Shown: piece after piece, positions 8,193-17,327 of the stretch
How positions within the stretch are numbered: the first letter of the stretch is position 1
Layout: every line of letters starts with the position of its first letter
Source of the DNA: an uncultured Eubacteriales bacterium
Lineage (GTDB): Bacteria; Bacillota; Clostridia; Oscillospirales; QAMX01
Direction of reading: 5' to 3'
Assembly (NCBI GenBank): GCA_934546935.1
Contig: CAKTEH010000013.1
Span: forward strand, 1 to 62,537
Length of the DNA stretch: 62,537 nucleotides
Program-made: the position numbers and the translations under genes
The notes under the pieces: model-generated
Told to the model about the DNA's origin: nothing
Seen by the model: only the letters and a program-made list of their open reading frames with translations
The model's database searches: none

Positions 8193-9273
8193 ATGCATAA
8201 CGAAAAATTCCAGTCTGCCGCACAGGATTTCCTGCGCAAACTCCATACAGACACAGCTATGAATTTGGAGCGATGGCAGGAACGTAGACAGCGGCGCACG
8301 TTTTATCAGTCCTTTACCCGGGAAAAAATCCTCTCCATGCGCGAAGATGATTTTTACGAATATATCTCCCGGCTCTGGGCTATGCTTATCTGGGGCAACA
8401 AAAAATATGTAGTAGACAAGCTTATTGAGGACAATGGATTTGAAACAATCAAACGCTTCCTCGCCGACCTGCTCTTCGGCAGCAAGCCAGTGCATAACCG
8501 CTGGGACAGCTTCCTCAAAGAAATAAAAGGCATGGGTCCGGCAACGGTCAGCGAACTTTTGTGCTATCAGGATCCGCAGAATTTCATAATTGCCAACCGG
8601 ACTACCGCTACATGCTTCCAATATTTGGGAATCCCGGGTATGCCGCGGCGCAATTATCAGTTCACCGGCGCGCGCTATCTTGAAGTCTGCCGCAGCGCAA
8701 AACAACTTGCCGAAGCACTTCCGCGCAGCCGGTGGAAAAGATATGGATCTTCTGATGGTCGATTATTTCCTCTGGGACGAAATCCTTCCCCTGGCGGAAA
8801 AAAAACTCCCGGCGGAACCGGAAAGCATCCCGGACATGGAACGCATTTCCACAAAGGATTCCAACTCCCTGCATGATGAAATTAAGGAGAAGCTGGTTGA
8901 AATCGGCAGGCTTCTCGGCTTCGAGAGCCGGGCGGAGGTGAAAGTTGCCGCAGGCGCAGTCGTAGACGCCGTATGGGAAGCCAAAATCGGCAACATGGGA
9001 AAAGCCATCTACGTTTTTGAAGTCCAGTCCAAAGGTTCTATCGACAGCCTGCTGCTCAATCTGATTAAGGCGCAGGCAAATGCAGATGTACAAGCAGTAG
9101 TTGCAGTCGCAGACGAAGCACAGCTTCAAAAAATCCGCGCAGAAAGCCTGAATGTGCTGGATCAAAAATTCCTGCGCACCTGGGAATCCGGCGACGTCCT
9201 ATCTGTTTATGACGCGCTTGTACGCGCACACGAATCCATTAATAAACTGGCCCTGGTACCGGAAAGTTTTTAA
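8193..9273 (+). pseudogene. Frameshifted restriction-associated-type gene (HhH-like domain plus putative PD-(D/E)XK-like domain)
   Basis: Two overlapping frames look like one protein of about 360 residues broken by a single frameshift near 8718-8735. The first frame is sensible up to about SAKQLAEAL and then runs into low-complexity Gly/Pro/His sequence. The next frame picks up at RAAGGKDMDLLMVDYFLWDEI and continues to 9273. Dropping one base restores continuity. The N-terminal half has an IKGMGPATVSELLCY helix-hairpin-helix-like segment of the kind seen beside restriction-type ATPases. The C-terminal half contains AVVDAVW...YVFEVQSKGS, which could be a nuclease-like core with Gln in place of Lys. 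A GGTGGA before ATG 8743 could instead start a second protein. Function is unknown. Confidence 0.6.
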
Positions 9274-9280
9274 AACGACA

Positions 9281-9309
9281 GGCGCGGCCCGGAATTTCCG
9301 GGCCGCGCC
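9281..9309. terminator. Bidirectional GC-rich terminator
   Basis: A perfect 14-bp stem (GGCGCGGCCCGGAA and its complement) with a minimal loop separates the convergent genes at 9273 and 9340; a T-rich stretch follows on the + side. Confidence 0.75.
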
Positions 9310-9339
9310 GATTTATTTATGCATGCTCTTTATGCACCC

Positions 9340-10563
9340 TTATCTTTCAGCTGCCGGGCGTCCCAGGAATAAACGCATCAGACCCGGCCCATCAGGAATA
9401 TAAAGTCCCGACTGCGCAGCTGTCTTTTCATTATATACAAGCCCGGATCCCATCGCCGCTGTGCTGTTATAGACCGCGAAAGGGATCGGGTCGCGCGCAT
9501 GCGTACGGGTAGATACCGGCGTCGGATGATCTGGCAGTACCATGATCGTATACGCTTCGCCGCAAGCCTTCAAATACGCATGCACCGGACCGACAATTTT
9601 CTCGTCAATCAGCTCAATTGACCGGCGTTTTCCTTCGATGTCGCCATGATGACCGCACTCATCCGGCGCCTCCAGATGGATATAAACAAAATCCAATCCC
9701 CGCCGCAGCGCATCAATCGCAGCTTCGGCTTTTCCATCAAAATTTGTATCGATCGTGCCCGTCGCTCCGGGTACGTCAATGGATTCAAAGCCAGCGCAGA
9801 TCCCAATGCCCTTGATCAAATCAACCGCCGAAACGACCGCGCCGTGCAGGCCGTACAACGCAGCAAACCGGGCAAGCGACGGACGGCGTCCCTCTCCCCA
9901 GAACCAACAGGAACTTGCCGGGTTAAGGCCGCGTGCAATGCGCGCCCGGTTGATGGGGTGCTCTTTTAAAAGCGCAAGCGAGCGTTTTTGAAGGTCCAGC
10001 AAAAGCTCCCCATACACGCCCTTCGGGAGATGCTGCGCAACTGGCTGGCCGGTAATATCGTGCGGCGGCGTACCATAGGTACCAGTCTGGGCATGCTTCA
10101 GCACCAGGCAATGCCGGTAGCTGATGCCCGGATATAATTTTACCGTCTCCGTTCCCAGCTTTTCTGCCAAATCGCGTATAAGCTGCGTAGACTCTTCCGT
10201 CGTAATTTCCCCGGAAGAATAATCCACCATATCCGCATCTTCATACCGCGGCGCGTCCGACAGCGTCACCAGATTGCAGCGCATCGCCACATCGTCCGGC
10301 TCCAGCGCAATACCCATGCTGACCGCTTCCAGCGGCGAACGGCCAGTATAGCAGGACTCCGGATCATAACCCATAACCGACAGGTTGGCAGTATCCGAGC
10401 CTGGCGCAACACTGTCCGGCACCGTTTTCACAAGCCCGCACTGTCCAAGACGGGAAATCTCATCCATATGCGGCGTCTGTGCCGCCTCCAGCGGCGTCCG
10501 CCCTCCAAGCGCTTCTATTGGATAATCCGCCATACCGTCGGACAAAACAATAACATATTTCAT
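9340..10563 (-). CDS. apgM: Cofactor-independent phosphoglycerate mutase, archaeal (ApgM) type
   Basis: A 407-residue alkaline-phosphatase-superfamily enzyme interconverting 3- and 2-phosphoglycerate in glycolysis. The N-terminal metal motif VLSDGMADYP, the catalytic serine region PGSDTANLSVMGYDP, the EAPDECGHHGD block and the late LPDHPTP motif are those of the ApgM branch, which is about 400 residues and shorter than GpmI. GAAAGGG stands before the ATG. It is a separate unit from the downstream-lying transketolase genes, from which it is divided by a hairpin at 10653-10689. A related homoserine kinase (ThrH-like) role has been proposed for some members, so the annotation is not absolute. 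Confidence 0.88.
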   Translation of the reverse strand: MKYVIVLSDGMADYPIEALGGRTPLEAAQTPHMDEISRLGQCGLVKTVPDSVAPGSDTANLSVMGYDPESCYTGRSPLEAVSMGIALEPDDVAMRCNLVTLSDAPRYEDADMVDYSSGEITTEESTQLIRDLAEKLGTETVKLYPGISYRHCLVLKHAQTGTYGTPPHDITGQPVAQHLPKGVYGELLLDLQKRSLALLKEHPINRARIARGLNPASSCWFWGEGRRPSLARFAALYGLHGAVVSAVDLIKGIGICAGFESIDVPGATGTIDTNFDGKAEAAIDALRRGLDFVYIHLEAPDECGHHGDIEGKRRSIELIDEKIVGPVHAYLKACGEAYTIMVLPDHPTPVSTRTHARDPIPFAVYNSTAAMGSGLVYNEKTAAQSGLYIPDGPGLMRLFLGRPAAER

Positions 10564-10652
10564 AGGAAACCCTTTCTCAAACCGGTTAGGATAGACTTAT
10601 TGTATCATACCGGCCTGCTGTCCGCAATAGCAGTTGTTCACAGGAAAAATGC

Positions 10653-10689
10653 AAAACAGGCGCCCGAGTTCTATCGAAACGCCTGTTTT
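10653..10689 (-). terminator. Terminator of the transketolase operon
   Basis: AAAACAGGCG pairs with CGCCTGTTTT around a 17-base loop, just beyond the stop of the C-terminal transketolase subunit; the stem itself supplies the T run. Confidence 0.7.
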
Positions 10690-10726
10690 CTGCAAATAAA
10701 TTCTATTAAAGCTGCATTTCCAAGTC

Positions 10727-11692
10727 TCAGCGCTTCATGGAAACCGCTTTTTTCGCCTCGCGGACAATATGGGCTGCGGTTAAATCAAAGCGCTCACGCA
10801 GATAATCCTCCGGTCCCACTTCGCCAAACTCGTCAGCGATGCCAACACGGCGCACCGGAACCGGATATGTCTCGGAAACGGCATTGGCAACCTGAACGCC
10901 AAGGCCGGACAGGAAATTGTGGTTTTCCGCGGTTACAATCGCGCCAGTCTTGCGGGCAGATTCTTCAATGAGCGCAGCATCAATCGGCTTCCAGGTAAAC
11001 ATGTCCACTACACGCGCAGAAATACCTTCGGCAGCAAGCTGGTCAGCAGCCTTAAGCGCCTCGGCAACCATAATGCCCGAAGAAATCAGTGTAACATCAT
11101 CCCCGTCGCGCAGAACGCAGCCGCGCCCAATCTTAAATTGCGTACCATCAGGATAAACCGCAACCGGATTTTTGCGCATGAAACGGATATAGATCAGCCC
11201 CTGCATATCCTTGACCTGATCCATGATGGACGCCATTTGCGCACAGTCGCAAGCTTCAATTGCAACAGCCTGTGGGATGGCAAGATAGACTGCCATATCT
11301 TCAAACGGCATATGCGTGCCGCCATTCAGCGCCGCAGTAACGCCGGCATCAGAACCAAGGATGCGCACATTGAGCTTCGCATAAGCCACGGACATAAACG
11401 CCTGATCCATCACACGGCGGGAGGCGAAAATACCAAAGCTGTGGCAATAGGGGATCATCCCGGCTGCGCTCATTCCGGCGGCAACACCGACCATATTGGC
11501 CTCAGCAATACCGCAGTTGATCGCGCGGTTCGGGAACATCGGGACAAGCTTTCTTGTACCGATGCAGTTCATCAAATCGGCGTCAAGATAACAGACCCTT
11601 TCGTCGGCTTCCATCTGCTCGATCAGCTTATCGCGGACAATATCGCGGATGGCACGCTTATCCTTATTCAGTTCATCTAAAATCTTGTACAT
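10727..11692 (-). CDS. Transketolase, C-terminal (pyrimidine-binding) subunit
   Basis: A 321-residue subunit carrying the pyrimidine-binding and C-terminal domains of transketolase (pentose phosphate pathway). The segment INCGIAEANMVGVAAGMSAAG contains the conserved glutamate that activates thiamine diphosphate. Later GGTHMPFEDMAVYLAIP and the TAENHNFLSGLG segment follow in order. The gene begins 1 bp after the stop of the N-terminal subunit, with a GAGG ribosome-binding site inside the end of that gene, so the two are translationally linked. Split transketolases are common in Clostridia and archaea. Confidence 0.93.
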   Translation of the reverse strand: MYKILDELNKDKRAIRDIVRDKLIEQMEADERVCYLDADLMNCIGTRKLVPMFPNRAINCGIAEANMVGVAAGMSAAGMIPYCHSFGIFASRRVMDQAFMSVAYAKLNVRILGSDAGVTAALNGGTHMPFEDMAVYLAIPQAVAIEACDCAQMASIMDQVKDMQGLIYIRFMRKNPVAVYPDGTQFKIGRGCVLRDGDDVTLISSGIMVAEALKAADQLAAEGISARVVDMFTWKPIDAALIEESARKTGAIVTAENHNFLSGLGVQVANAVSETYPVPVRRVGIADEFGEVGPEDYLRERFDLTAAHIVREAKKAVSMKR

Positions 11693-11693
11693 C

Positions 11694-12548
11694 TTATTCT
11701 ACCTCCGCTTTCGCCTTGGCAAGGACATCCTTTGCAAGCTCAATGGAATGAAGGATGTCTTCCTTTTTGAAGGTGATGCTGTGGTTGTCCGCTGTCCGCT
11801 CCGCAATGTCGCAGCCGTGGCCCTTGATCGTATCGAGCACGATGCAATGCGGCTTACCCTTGACAGCAAAGGCGCGGGCAAGCGCGGCCTGAATCGCCGG
11901 AATGTCGTGGCCGTTAACCGTCTGCGCATCCCAACCAAACGCAGCGAATTTTTCTTCGAAATTTGCGCCGCCGGAAATATCCTCCAGCGTGCCGTCGAGC
12001 TGTTTTTTATTCCAGTCGACAAACAAAACCAAATTGTCCAGCTTCTGATGCGCGGCAAACTGCGCCATTTCCCAGACTTGGCCTTCATTGGATTCGCCGT
12101 CGCCGACAACCAGGAAAGTCCGGTAATCCTTGTGCAGCGCCTTTGCCGCCATGGCAAGACCCGCCGCAGTCGACGCACCCTGGCCAAGGGAACCGGTCGT
12201 CATATCAATACCCGGCGTGTGGTTTCGGTCAGTATGGCTGGGAAGATCCGTGTGCGGACGGTTTAAGGTGGCAAGCTGCTCAACCGGGAAATATCCTTTA
12301 AGCGCAAGCGTTGCGTAAACGGACGGGCCGGCATGTCCCTTACTCAAGACAAAGCGGTCACGATCCTCCCACTGCGGATTCTTCGGATCAATGTTCATTT
12401 CGCTGCCGTACAGTACGGCAAGCGTTTCGACGATGGACATCGCGCCGCCGACGTGCCCCAGGCCGAGAGCGTCAAACTCCTCCAGCGTTGCGACACGGAT
12501 TTCCTCGGCAAAGACGCGCAGAGCCTTCGGATCAGCCGTTTTTTTCAT
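11694..12548 (-). CDS. Transketolase, N-terminal (diphosphate-binding) subunit
   Basis: A 284-residue subunit that binds the diphosphate of thiamine diphosphate through Mg2+. The motif GDGESNEGQVWEMAQFAAHQKLDN-type block (residues about 144-167) is the ThDP signature, and the RDRFVLSKGHAGPS and GSLGQGAS motifs precede it. It pairs with the C-terminal subunit encoded next to form one active site. GAGG is 12 bp before the ATG, and a good promoter lies about 80 bp upstream. Confidence 0.93.
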   Translation of the reverse strand: MKKTADPKALRVFAEEIRVATLEEFDALGLGHVGGAMSIVETLAVLYGSEMNIDPKNPQWEDRDRFVLSKGHAGPSVYATLALKGYFPVEQLATLNRPHTDLPSHTDRNHTPGIDMTTGSLGQGASTAAGLAMAAKALHKDYRTFLVVGDGESNEGQVWEMAQFAAHQKLDNLVLFVDWNKKQLDGTLEDISGGANFEEKFAAFGWDAQTVNGHDIPAIQAALARAFAVKGKPHCIVLDTIKGHGCDIAERTADNHSITFKKEDILHSIELAKDVLAKAKAEVE

Positions 12549-12624
12549 TGTATCAACCTCGATTTCTCAATGGTAATAGCACTTAAAAAGCCTTTAACAG
12601 GCCCAAAAGCATCCGCTTCACTAA

Positions 12625-12653
12625 ATTATACCATAGCTTTTTCCGCAAGTAAA
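12625..12653 (-). promoter_or_regulatory. Promoter of the transketolase operon
   Basis: On the minus strand TTTACT (12653-12648), a 17-bp spacer and a perfect TATAAT (12630-12625) face the transketolase genes. Confidence 0.75.
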
Positions 12654-12669
12654 GAGCGATTTGGCTTGG

Positions 12670-13125
12670 TTATGCTTCCCGCGCTTCTAAAAATTCATCC
12701 AGAAGCTGCGCCGCCGCTTCCACGCAGCGTACACAGGGACGGCTTGCCAGGTATTCCGGCGTATGCGCCTCGGGTACAGGCTCCGAAGGGCCTTCATCAA
12801 GCCCCAGGATTTTCCAGCATTTTATCGATCCAATCTCCTCGCCATATGCCTTGGCAAACGACTGGATCTTTTTATAATGCGCCGCTTTGGCCAATCCGTC
12901 GCCGGCCGGATACCCGCCTTCAAGCATCCCCATTACCATTAGCGCGCCGGACAGCGCACCGCATACCTCGCGCAGACGGCCAATCCCACCGCCGAAGGAA
13001 GAAGAGATGCGGTAAGCCGTATCCGCATCGAAACCGTGGACGTCCCCAAACGCGCAGAATACCGACTGCGCACAGTTCATCCCATTAATAAAGTTCTGTT
13101 TGGCAAGCTCGCTGTGCCTGGACAT
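12670..13125 (-). CDS. C_GCAxxG_C_C family protein (putative redox or metal protein)
   Basis: A 151-residue protein of the C_GCAxxG_C_C family. The signature is visible: NCAQSVFCAFG near residue 15, then SFGGGIGRLREVCGALSGALM, and a final CVRCVEAAAQLL; the conserved cysteines and glycines are thought to bind a metal or take part in electron transfer. GGGAGGG fits best to ATG 13125, rather than to upstream Met codons, which lie in a segment with no homology. It lies alone between transketolase and the two-component system. The biochemical role of the family is not established. Confidence 0.85.
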   Translation of the reverse strand: MSRHSELAKQNFINGMNCAQSVFCAFGDVHGFDADTAYRISSSFGGGIGRLREVCGALSGALMVMGMLEGGYPAGDGLAKAAHYKKIQSFAKAYGEEIGSIKCWKILGLDEGPSEPVPEAHTPEYLASRPCVRCVEAAAQLLDEFLEAREA

Positions 13126-13351
13126 ATCCATCCCTCCCAGGAAAATTCTATACCGATAAAATACCAGATTTTCGGTTTTTTTGCAAGCTGCTTTGTTGCA
13201 GCGCTGGGTTTTGGTACGAGCCTGCATCTTTCAATTCCCCCTTGAAGCAGGAGATAGAGCAGGCTATAATGAATCCGTAAGATTATTTTAAGGAATTGCA
13301 TGCTTTTTTCGTAAGGTTTCCCCTGCTATACTTTCTATTGGAGGCGATAGG

Positions 13352-14038
13352 ATGTACAATATTTTAATTTGCGACGATGAGCGCGATATCCGCAGCGCAT
13401 TGAAAATTTATTTCACCGCAGAAGGCTATTCGGTTTACGAAGCGGAAAACGGGCAACAGGCGTTGGAGCTTATCCGTCATCAGCCAATCCACCTCGCCCT
13501 GATGGATATCATGATGCCCCTGATGGACGGTATGAATGCAACAGCGAAAATCCGGGAATGCAGCAACGTCCCTGTCATCCTTTTAACCGCAAAAGGAGAG
13601 GATACGGATAAAGTCCTTGGGTTGACCGTCGGCGCCGACGATTATGTCACTAAGCCTTTTAACCCTTTGGAGCTGATTGCCCGGGTAAAAGCCCAGCTGC
13701 GGCGCTATGCGTACCTGGGCGGTATGGAAAAAACGCCGCACACACTATCCGTCGGCGGCATTGCCCTTGACGACGATTCCAAAGCTGTCACACTCAATGG
13801 TATGCCGGTCGCCCTGACGCCGACCGAATACAATATTTTGAAACTGTTTATGGAAAACCCTGGGAAAGTGTTTTCCTCCGCAGAAATTTATCGCATCATC
13901 TGGAACGACGCGCCCTACGGGACAGATAATGTTATCGCCGTACATATCCGGCGGCTGCGTGAAAAACTGGAGATCGACCCGGGAAACCCGCGTTATTTAA
14001 AGGTCGTATGGGGCCACGGTTATAAATTGGAGGGATGA
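13352..14038 (+). CDS. OmpR-family response regulator
   Basis: A 228-residue DNA-binding response regulator. The receiver domain (residues 1-115) has the acidic pair DDE at 8-10, the phosphoacceptor Asp52 in ALMDIMMP, the Thr/Ser and the KPF lysine motif near 105. The C-terminal winged helix (about 130-226) ends in the canonical HIRRLREKLE and VWGHGYKLEG segments. It overlaps functionally with the kinase that starts right after its stop codon. An extended -10 (TGCTATACT, near 13325) and GGAGG precede it. Its closest described relatives are VanR/RegX-like regulators; the regulon is unknown. Confidence 0.93.
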   Translation: MYNILICDDERDIRSALKIYFTAEGYSVYEAENGQQALELIRHQPIHLALMDIMMPLMDGMNATAKIRECSNVPVILLTAKGEDTDKVLGLTVGADDYVTKPFNPLELIARVKAQLRRYAYLGGMEKTPHTLSVGGIALDDDSKAVTLNGMPVALTPTEYNILKLFMENPGKVFSSAEIYRIIWNDAPYGTDNVIAVHIRRLREKLEIDPGNPRYLKVVWGHGYKLEG

Positions 14039-15745
14039 ATGAATATGCGTCTTCTTAAAATCCTGTCAAATAAAGCCGTACAGGCTTTGCTGTTTACATT
14101 GACCATCCTTGGGCTTTGCGGCACAGCCCTGTTTTCAGCAGGCATATACTTATACAACCGCGCGCCGGTGGAAGCTTTCGCCAACCTGCCTGCCTCCACC
14201 GGGGAAGACCGGGCTATTGTCTGGTTTTTCGGGGAACACAAGGGTTTTGCCGTTTTTCTGACCTTGTCGGTCCTGTCTTTCCTTCTCGGCCTTATCTTCC
14301 TCCTGCTCGGCGCAGGCCGGGGAAAAGATGGCGTCCCCAGAAAAGGGGCCCGGTTTGTTTTCCCCTTCGACGTTTCCCTCGTTCTTGGCGTCTGCGCGGT
14401 GATGCTTATCGGCAACATCGCGTTTGAAGCGTTTTTCTACAGCTGGCCGGTTTACCGCTATCGCACGATTGCAGACGAGGCCGCCGCGCTTTTAATCTTC
14501 CTGACCGGCGCCGGAAGCGTCAGCCTCGCCGTCATTGTGGAATTTTGCGCCCAACTGCGCTGCAAAACGCTTTGGAAAAACCTGTTTACTTATCGCATTA
14601 CCCTCTGGTTTATACGCCTGATCCAGCGCGCGTGTGCCTCGGTCGCCAAAGCCGTACCTCTGCTTTGGAAGCTGATCTTAATCTATATTGCGTTTGTCTT
14701 TGTAAACTTTATCTTTGCCGCCTTTGCCTTTAGCGGTGGGTCCTTCGGCGCCTTCTTTCTGCTGTGCATGCTTGACATTGCAGCGCTGTGCCTGCTGATT
14801 ATGTTTGCATTACAGCTTAAATCCCTGCTTAAAGCCGGGCAGGCTCTCGCAGACGGCGATCTTTCCTACCATGTCGACACCGAAAAACTGATGCTTGATC
14901 CCCGACAGCATGGGGAAAACCTGAACAGCATCCGCGACGGTATGTCCAAAGCCGTTGAAACGCGCATGAAAAACGAGCGCTTCAAAACCGAACTCATCAC
15001 AAACGTCAGCCACGATTTAAAAACCCCGCTGACCTCCATCATCAACTACGCCGATCTTCTTGACCGGGAGAATCTGGAAAACCCAAAGGCCCGTGAATAC
15101 ATCGAAATCCTGAAACGCCAGTCTGCCAAGCTGAAAAAGCTGACCGAAGACCTTATCGAAGCGTCCAAAGCCTCCAGCGGCGTCATCGCCGTCAACCGGG
15201 AAACGCTCCATGTGGAAGAGCTGCTCCAGCAGTCCGTGGCTGAATACGAAACCCGTTTTGCCCAGGCGGCAATCACGCCGGTTTTGCGCATCCAGGACAG
15301 TACAGCAACAATTTATGCGGATGGACGGCTTTTATGGCGGGTTTTCGATAACCTGCTTTCCAACATCTGCAAATACGCTCACCCCGACACCCGCGCATAT
15401 TTCGACGTCTCCCATCTGGCAGGCATAATACAGATCAGCTTTAAAAACATCTCTGCACAGCAACTGAATATCGACCCTGCGGAACTGACGGAACGCTTTA
15501 TCCGCGGTGACGAATCGCGTCATACAGAAGGCAGCGGCCTTGGGCTCTCCATCGCACAAAGCCTTACGGAGCTGCAGGGCGGACGCTTCTCCATCGCCAT
15601 AGACGGGGACCTGTTCAAAGTCAATATTGAGTTTGATGATACCATAAGCGCCTCGTCCGAACCCTCGCCAGCTCCCAAGCCAGCCGTTTCCGTGGCGGAA
15701 ACGGTCAGACAAATCCGGTCTCTCCGGCCGAAAACGCATTCATAG
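14039..15745 (+). CDS. Six-TM sensor histidine kinase
   Basis: A 568-residue membrane kinase partnering the response regulator before it. About six hydrophobic segments fill residues 10-260. A short linker follows, then HisKA with His325 in NVSHDLKTPLTS, the N box around NLLSNICKYAHP, and the G box GSGLGLSIAQSL. The tail beyond residue 535 is Ser/Pro-rich and probably disordered. The ATG starts immediately after the regulator's stop, with GGAGGGA inside the regulator's last codons, so the two are translationally coupled. The lack of a large external domain suggests a signal sensed in or at the membrane, perhaps envelope stress. Confidence 0.92.
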   Translation: MNMRLLKILSNKAVQALLFTLTILGLCGTALFSAGIYLYNRAPVEAFANLPASTGEDRAIVWFFGEHKGFAVFLTLSVLSFLLGLIFLLLGAGRGKDGVPRKGARFVFPFDVSLVLGVCAVMLIGNIAFEAFFYSWPVYRYRTIADEAAALLIFLTGAGSVSLAVIVEFCAQLRCKTLWKNLFTYRITLWFIRLIQRACASVAKAVPLLWKLILIYIAFVFVNFIFAAFAFSGGSFGAFFLLCMLDIAALCLLIMFALQLKSLLKAGQALADGDLSYHVDTEKLMLDPRQHGENLNSIRDGMSKAVETRMKNERFKTELITNVSHDLKTPLTSIINYADLLDRENLENPKAREYIEILKRQSAKLKKLTEDLIEASKASSGVIAVNRETLHVEELLQQSVAEYETRFAQAAITPVLRIQDSTATIYADGRLLWRVFDNLLSNICKYAHPDTRAYFDVSHLAGIIQISFKNISAQQLNIDPAELTERFIRGDESRHTEGSGLGLSIAQSLTELQGGRFSIAIDGDLFKVNIEFDDTISASSEPSPAPKPAVSVAETVRQIRSLRPKTHS

Positions 15746-15760
15746 AAAGAAGGGGATCTT

Positions 15761-16312
15761 GTGAAGCTGCTGTTTTTAATTGGAAATTCGGCCGTCGGAA
15801 AAATGAGCGTAGGACAGGCGCTCGCCGAAATTTCCGGATTCCACCTGTTTCACAACCACATGATGATCGAGCCTGTGCTGGAGGTTTTCGGCAGCTTCAA
15901 TCCAAAGGCTATCCACCGCCTGCGCGACGTTGTCTTTGAGGAATTTGCCGCCTCGGATCAATATGGCCTGATCTTTACCTATATGTGGGATTTCGACGCC
16001 CCGGAAGACTGGGCCTATATCGAACATGTCAAACAGTTCTTCGACCCTGCCCGGACACAATTCTATTATGTTGAGCTTATCGCTTCCCAAAAAGTGCGGC
16101 TTGCCCGCAATATCACGGAAAACCGTCTGAAACATAAAGCCTCCAAGCGGGATATCCAGCGCTCCAACCGCAGGCTGATTGAAGACGACGAAAAACACCG
16201 CTGTGTCAGCAGGGAAGGCGAGCTTGCCGATCCAAACTATCTGCGTATTGACAACACGGATATGGCGCCCAAAGCCGTCGCAGAACGAATTAAAGCATAT
16301 TTTTCTTTTTAA
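15761..16312 (+). CDS. P-loop NTPase, small-molecule-kinase-like
   Basis: A 183-residue soluble protein with a Walker A variant GNSAVGKMS at residues 8-16 and the overall size of shikimate/gluconate-type kinases or AAA_18 NTPases. The segment VELIASQKVRLARNITENR resembles the lid region of such kinases. The start is GTG, supported by AGAAGGGG upstream. It follows the histidine kinase by 15 bp and probably shares its transcript. The phosphate acceptor cannot be predicted; a nucleotide-binding ATPase without kinase activity is also possible. Confidence 0.7.
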   Translation: MKLLFLIGNSAVGKMSVGQALAEISGFHLFHNHMMIEPVLEVFGSFNPKAIHRLRDVVFEEFAASDQYGLIFTYMWDFDAPEDWAYIEHVKQFFDPARTQFYYVELIASQKVRLARNITENRLKHKASKRDIQRSNRRLIEDDEKHRCVSREGELADPNYLRIDNTDMAPKAVAERIKAYFSF

Positions 16313-16318
16313 AAATAT

Positions 16319-16359
16319 AAGCCCTGCTGCGAAAGCTTTAGGTTTTCGCAGCAGGGCTT
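16319..16359. terminator. Bidirectional terminator
   Basis: AAGCCCTGCTGCGAAA pairs with TTTCGCAGCAGGGCTT. It follows the P-loop NTPase gene and overlaps the 3' end of the convergent YegP-like gene. Confidence 0.85.
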
Positions 16360-16760
16360 AAATCTGCGGCACATCCCTTTCCAGCCGTATCCCTTTCTTC
16401 CGCAATTGGGGCGCCAGCATTGCGGCGCAGGCTCGCCACCCCCTTCAGGCAATTCGCTTTGGTGGTATATCCTTCGCTTGCCGCAATGATCTCCCCGTTG
16501 CGGGCTTTGAGCCGGAAACGGAATTGTCCGGAACGGTCTCGGTAGACTTCAAATTTTGGATGCCTGCATGCTGCAAACCCCTGTACGCATTGATCCTCCA
16601 ACGCAGCATCCGGCGCGTTGCGCCGGATGCTGTCGATCCCTCCCAGACAGGCTGCACGAGTCGAATAAATCTCCGAGGTGGCAATGATCTGCCCATTGGT
16701 AGCAACCAAATTGAAGCGAATCCCCGACGGCGCTCTGCGCACTATATATTTGCCTATCAT
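16338..16760 (-). CDS. YegP-like protein with two DUF1508 repeats
   Basis: A 140-residue protein made of two tandem DUF1508 units. Repeat 1 is about residues 4-50 (GIRFNLVATNGQIIATSEIY) and repeat 2 about 70-115 (GQFRFRLKARNGEIIAASEGY); each ends with a CL-G--S-RRNA helix. The repeats form small beta sheets in known structures. It stands alone with no clear operon partner, and the terminator at its end overlaps its last codons. The family's function is unknown. Confidence 0.85.
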   Translation of the reverse strand: MIGKYIVRRAPSGIRFNLVATNGQIIATSEIYSTRAACLGGIDSIRRNAPDAALEDQCVQGFAACRHPKFEVYRDRSGQFRFRLKARNGEIIAASEGYTTKANCLKGVASLRRNAGAPIAEERDTAGKGCAADLSPAAKT

Positions 16761-16862
16761 ACGTTTTTCTCTTTTCTTCCATACAATCTGGATTTTTTAT
16801 CTATGTATTATACCAGATCCCCTATGGATTTACAGTAAAATTCAAAAATATCCCTATTAGCA

Positions 16863-16903
16863 AAAAAATACCGGGCTGGTTATTTTCCAGTCCGGTATTT
16901 TTA
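16863..16903 (-). terminator. Terminator of the rplJ-rplL operon
   Basis: AAATACCGG-CTGG pairs with CCAG-CCGGTATTT, followed by T's on the minus strand, 15 bp after the rplL stop. Confidence 0.85.
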
Positions 16904-16918
16904 TCTGCAAAAGCAAGC

Positions 16919-17293
16919 TTACTTGATTTCGACCTTTGCGCCGGCTTCTTCCAGCTTTGCCTTAATGGACTCTGCCTCTTCTTTGGAAACAGCTTCCTTC
17001 AGGGGCTTCGGGCAGTTGTCGACCAGCTCCTTGGCTTCCTTCAGGCCCAGGCCGGTAATCTCACGGACAACCTTGATAACGCTGATCTTATTGGCGCCGA
17101 AATCGGCAAGGATCGCGTCAAACTCGGTCTTTTCTTCAGCAGCAGCGGCAGCGCCGGCAGCCGGGGCAGCGACAACAGCGGCAGCGGCGGAAACGCCGAA
17201 TTCCTCTTCGATGGCCTTGACCAGCTCATTGAGCTCCAGGACCGTCATAGCTTTGATTTCTTCGATAAAGTTGGTGATCTTCTCGCTAGCCAT
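16919..17293 (-). CDS. rplL: Ribosomal protein L7/L12
   Basis: A 124-residue stalk protein that recruits translation factors. The N-terminal dimerisation helix pair (residues 1-35), the Ala-rich hinge (about 36-52, AAAAVVAAPAAGAAAAA) and the globular C-terminal domain with KISVIKVVREITGLGLKEAK and KEEAESIKAKLEEAGAKVE are all present. GGAGG precedes the ATG. It follows rplJ by 34 bp and ends at a terminator, so rpoB is not downstream as in most bacteria. Confidence 0.98.
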   Translation of the reverse strand: MASEKITNFIEEIKAMTVLELNELVKAIEEEFGVSAAAAVVAAPAAGAAAAAEEKTEFDAILADFGANKISVIKVVREITGLGLKEAKELVDNCPKPLKEAVSKEEAESIKAKLEEAGAKVEIK

Positions 17294-17327
17294 TTGTAAT
17301 TACCTCCAAATCTTGTAACGCTTTTAC

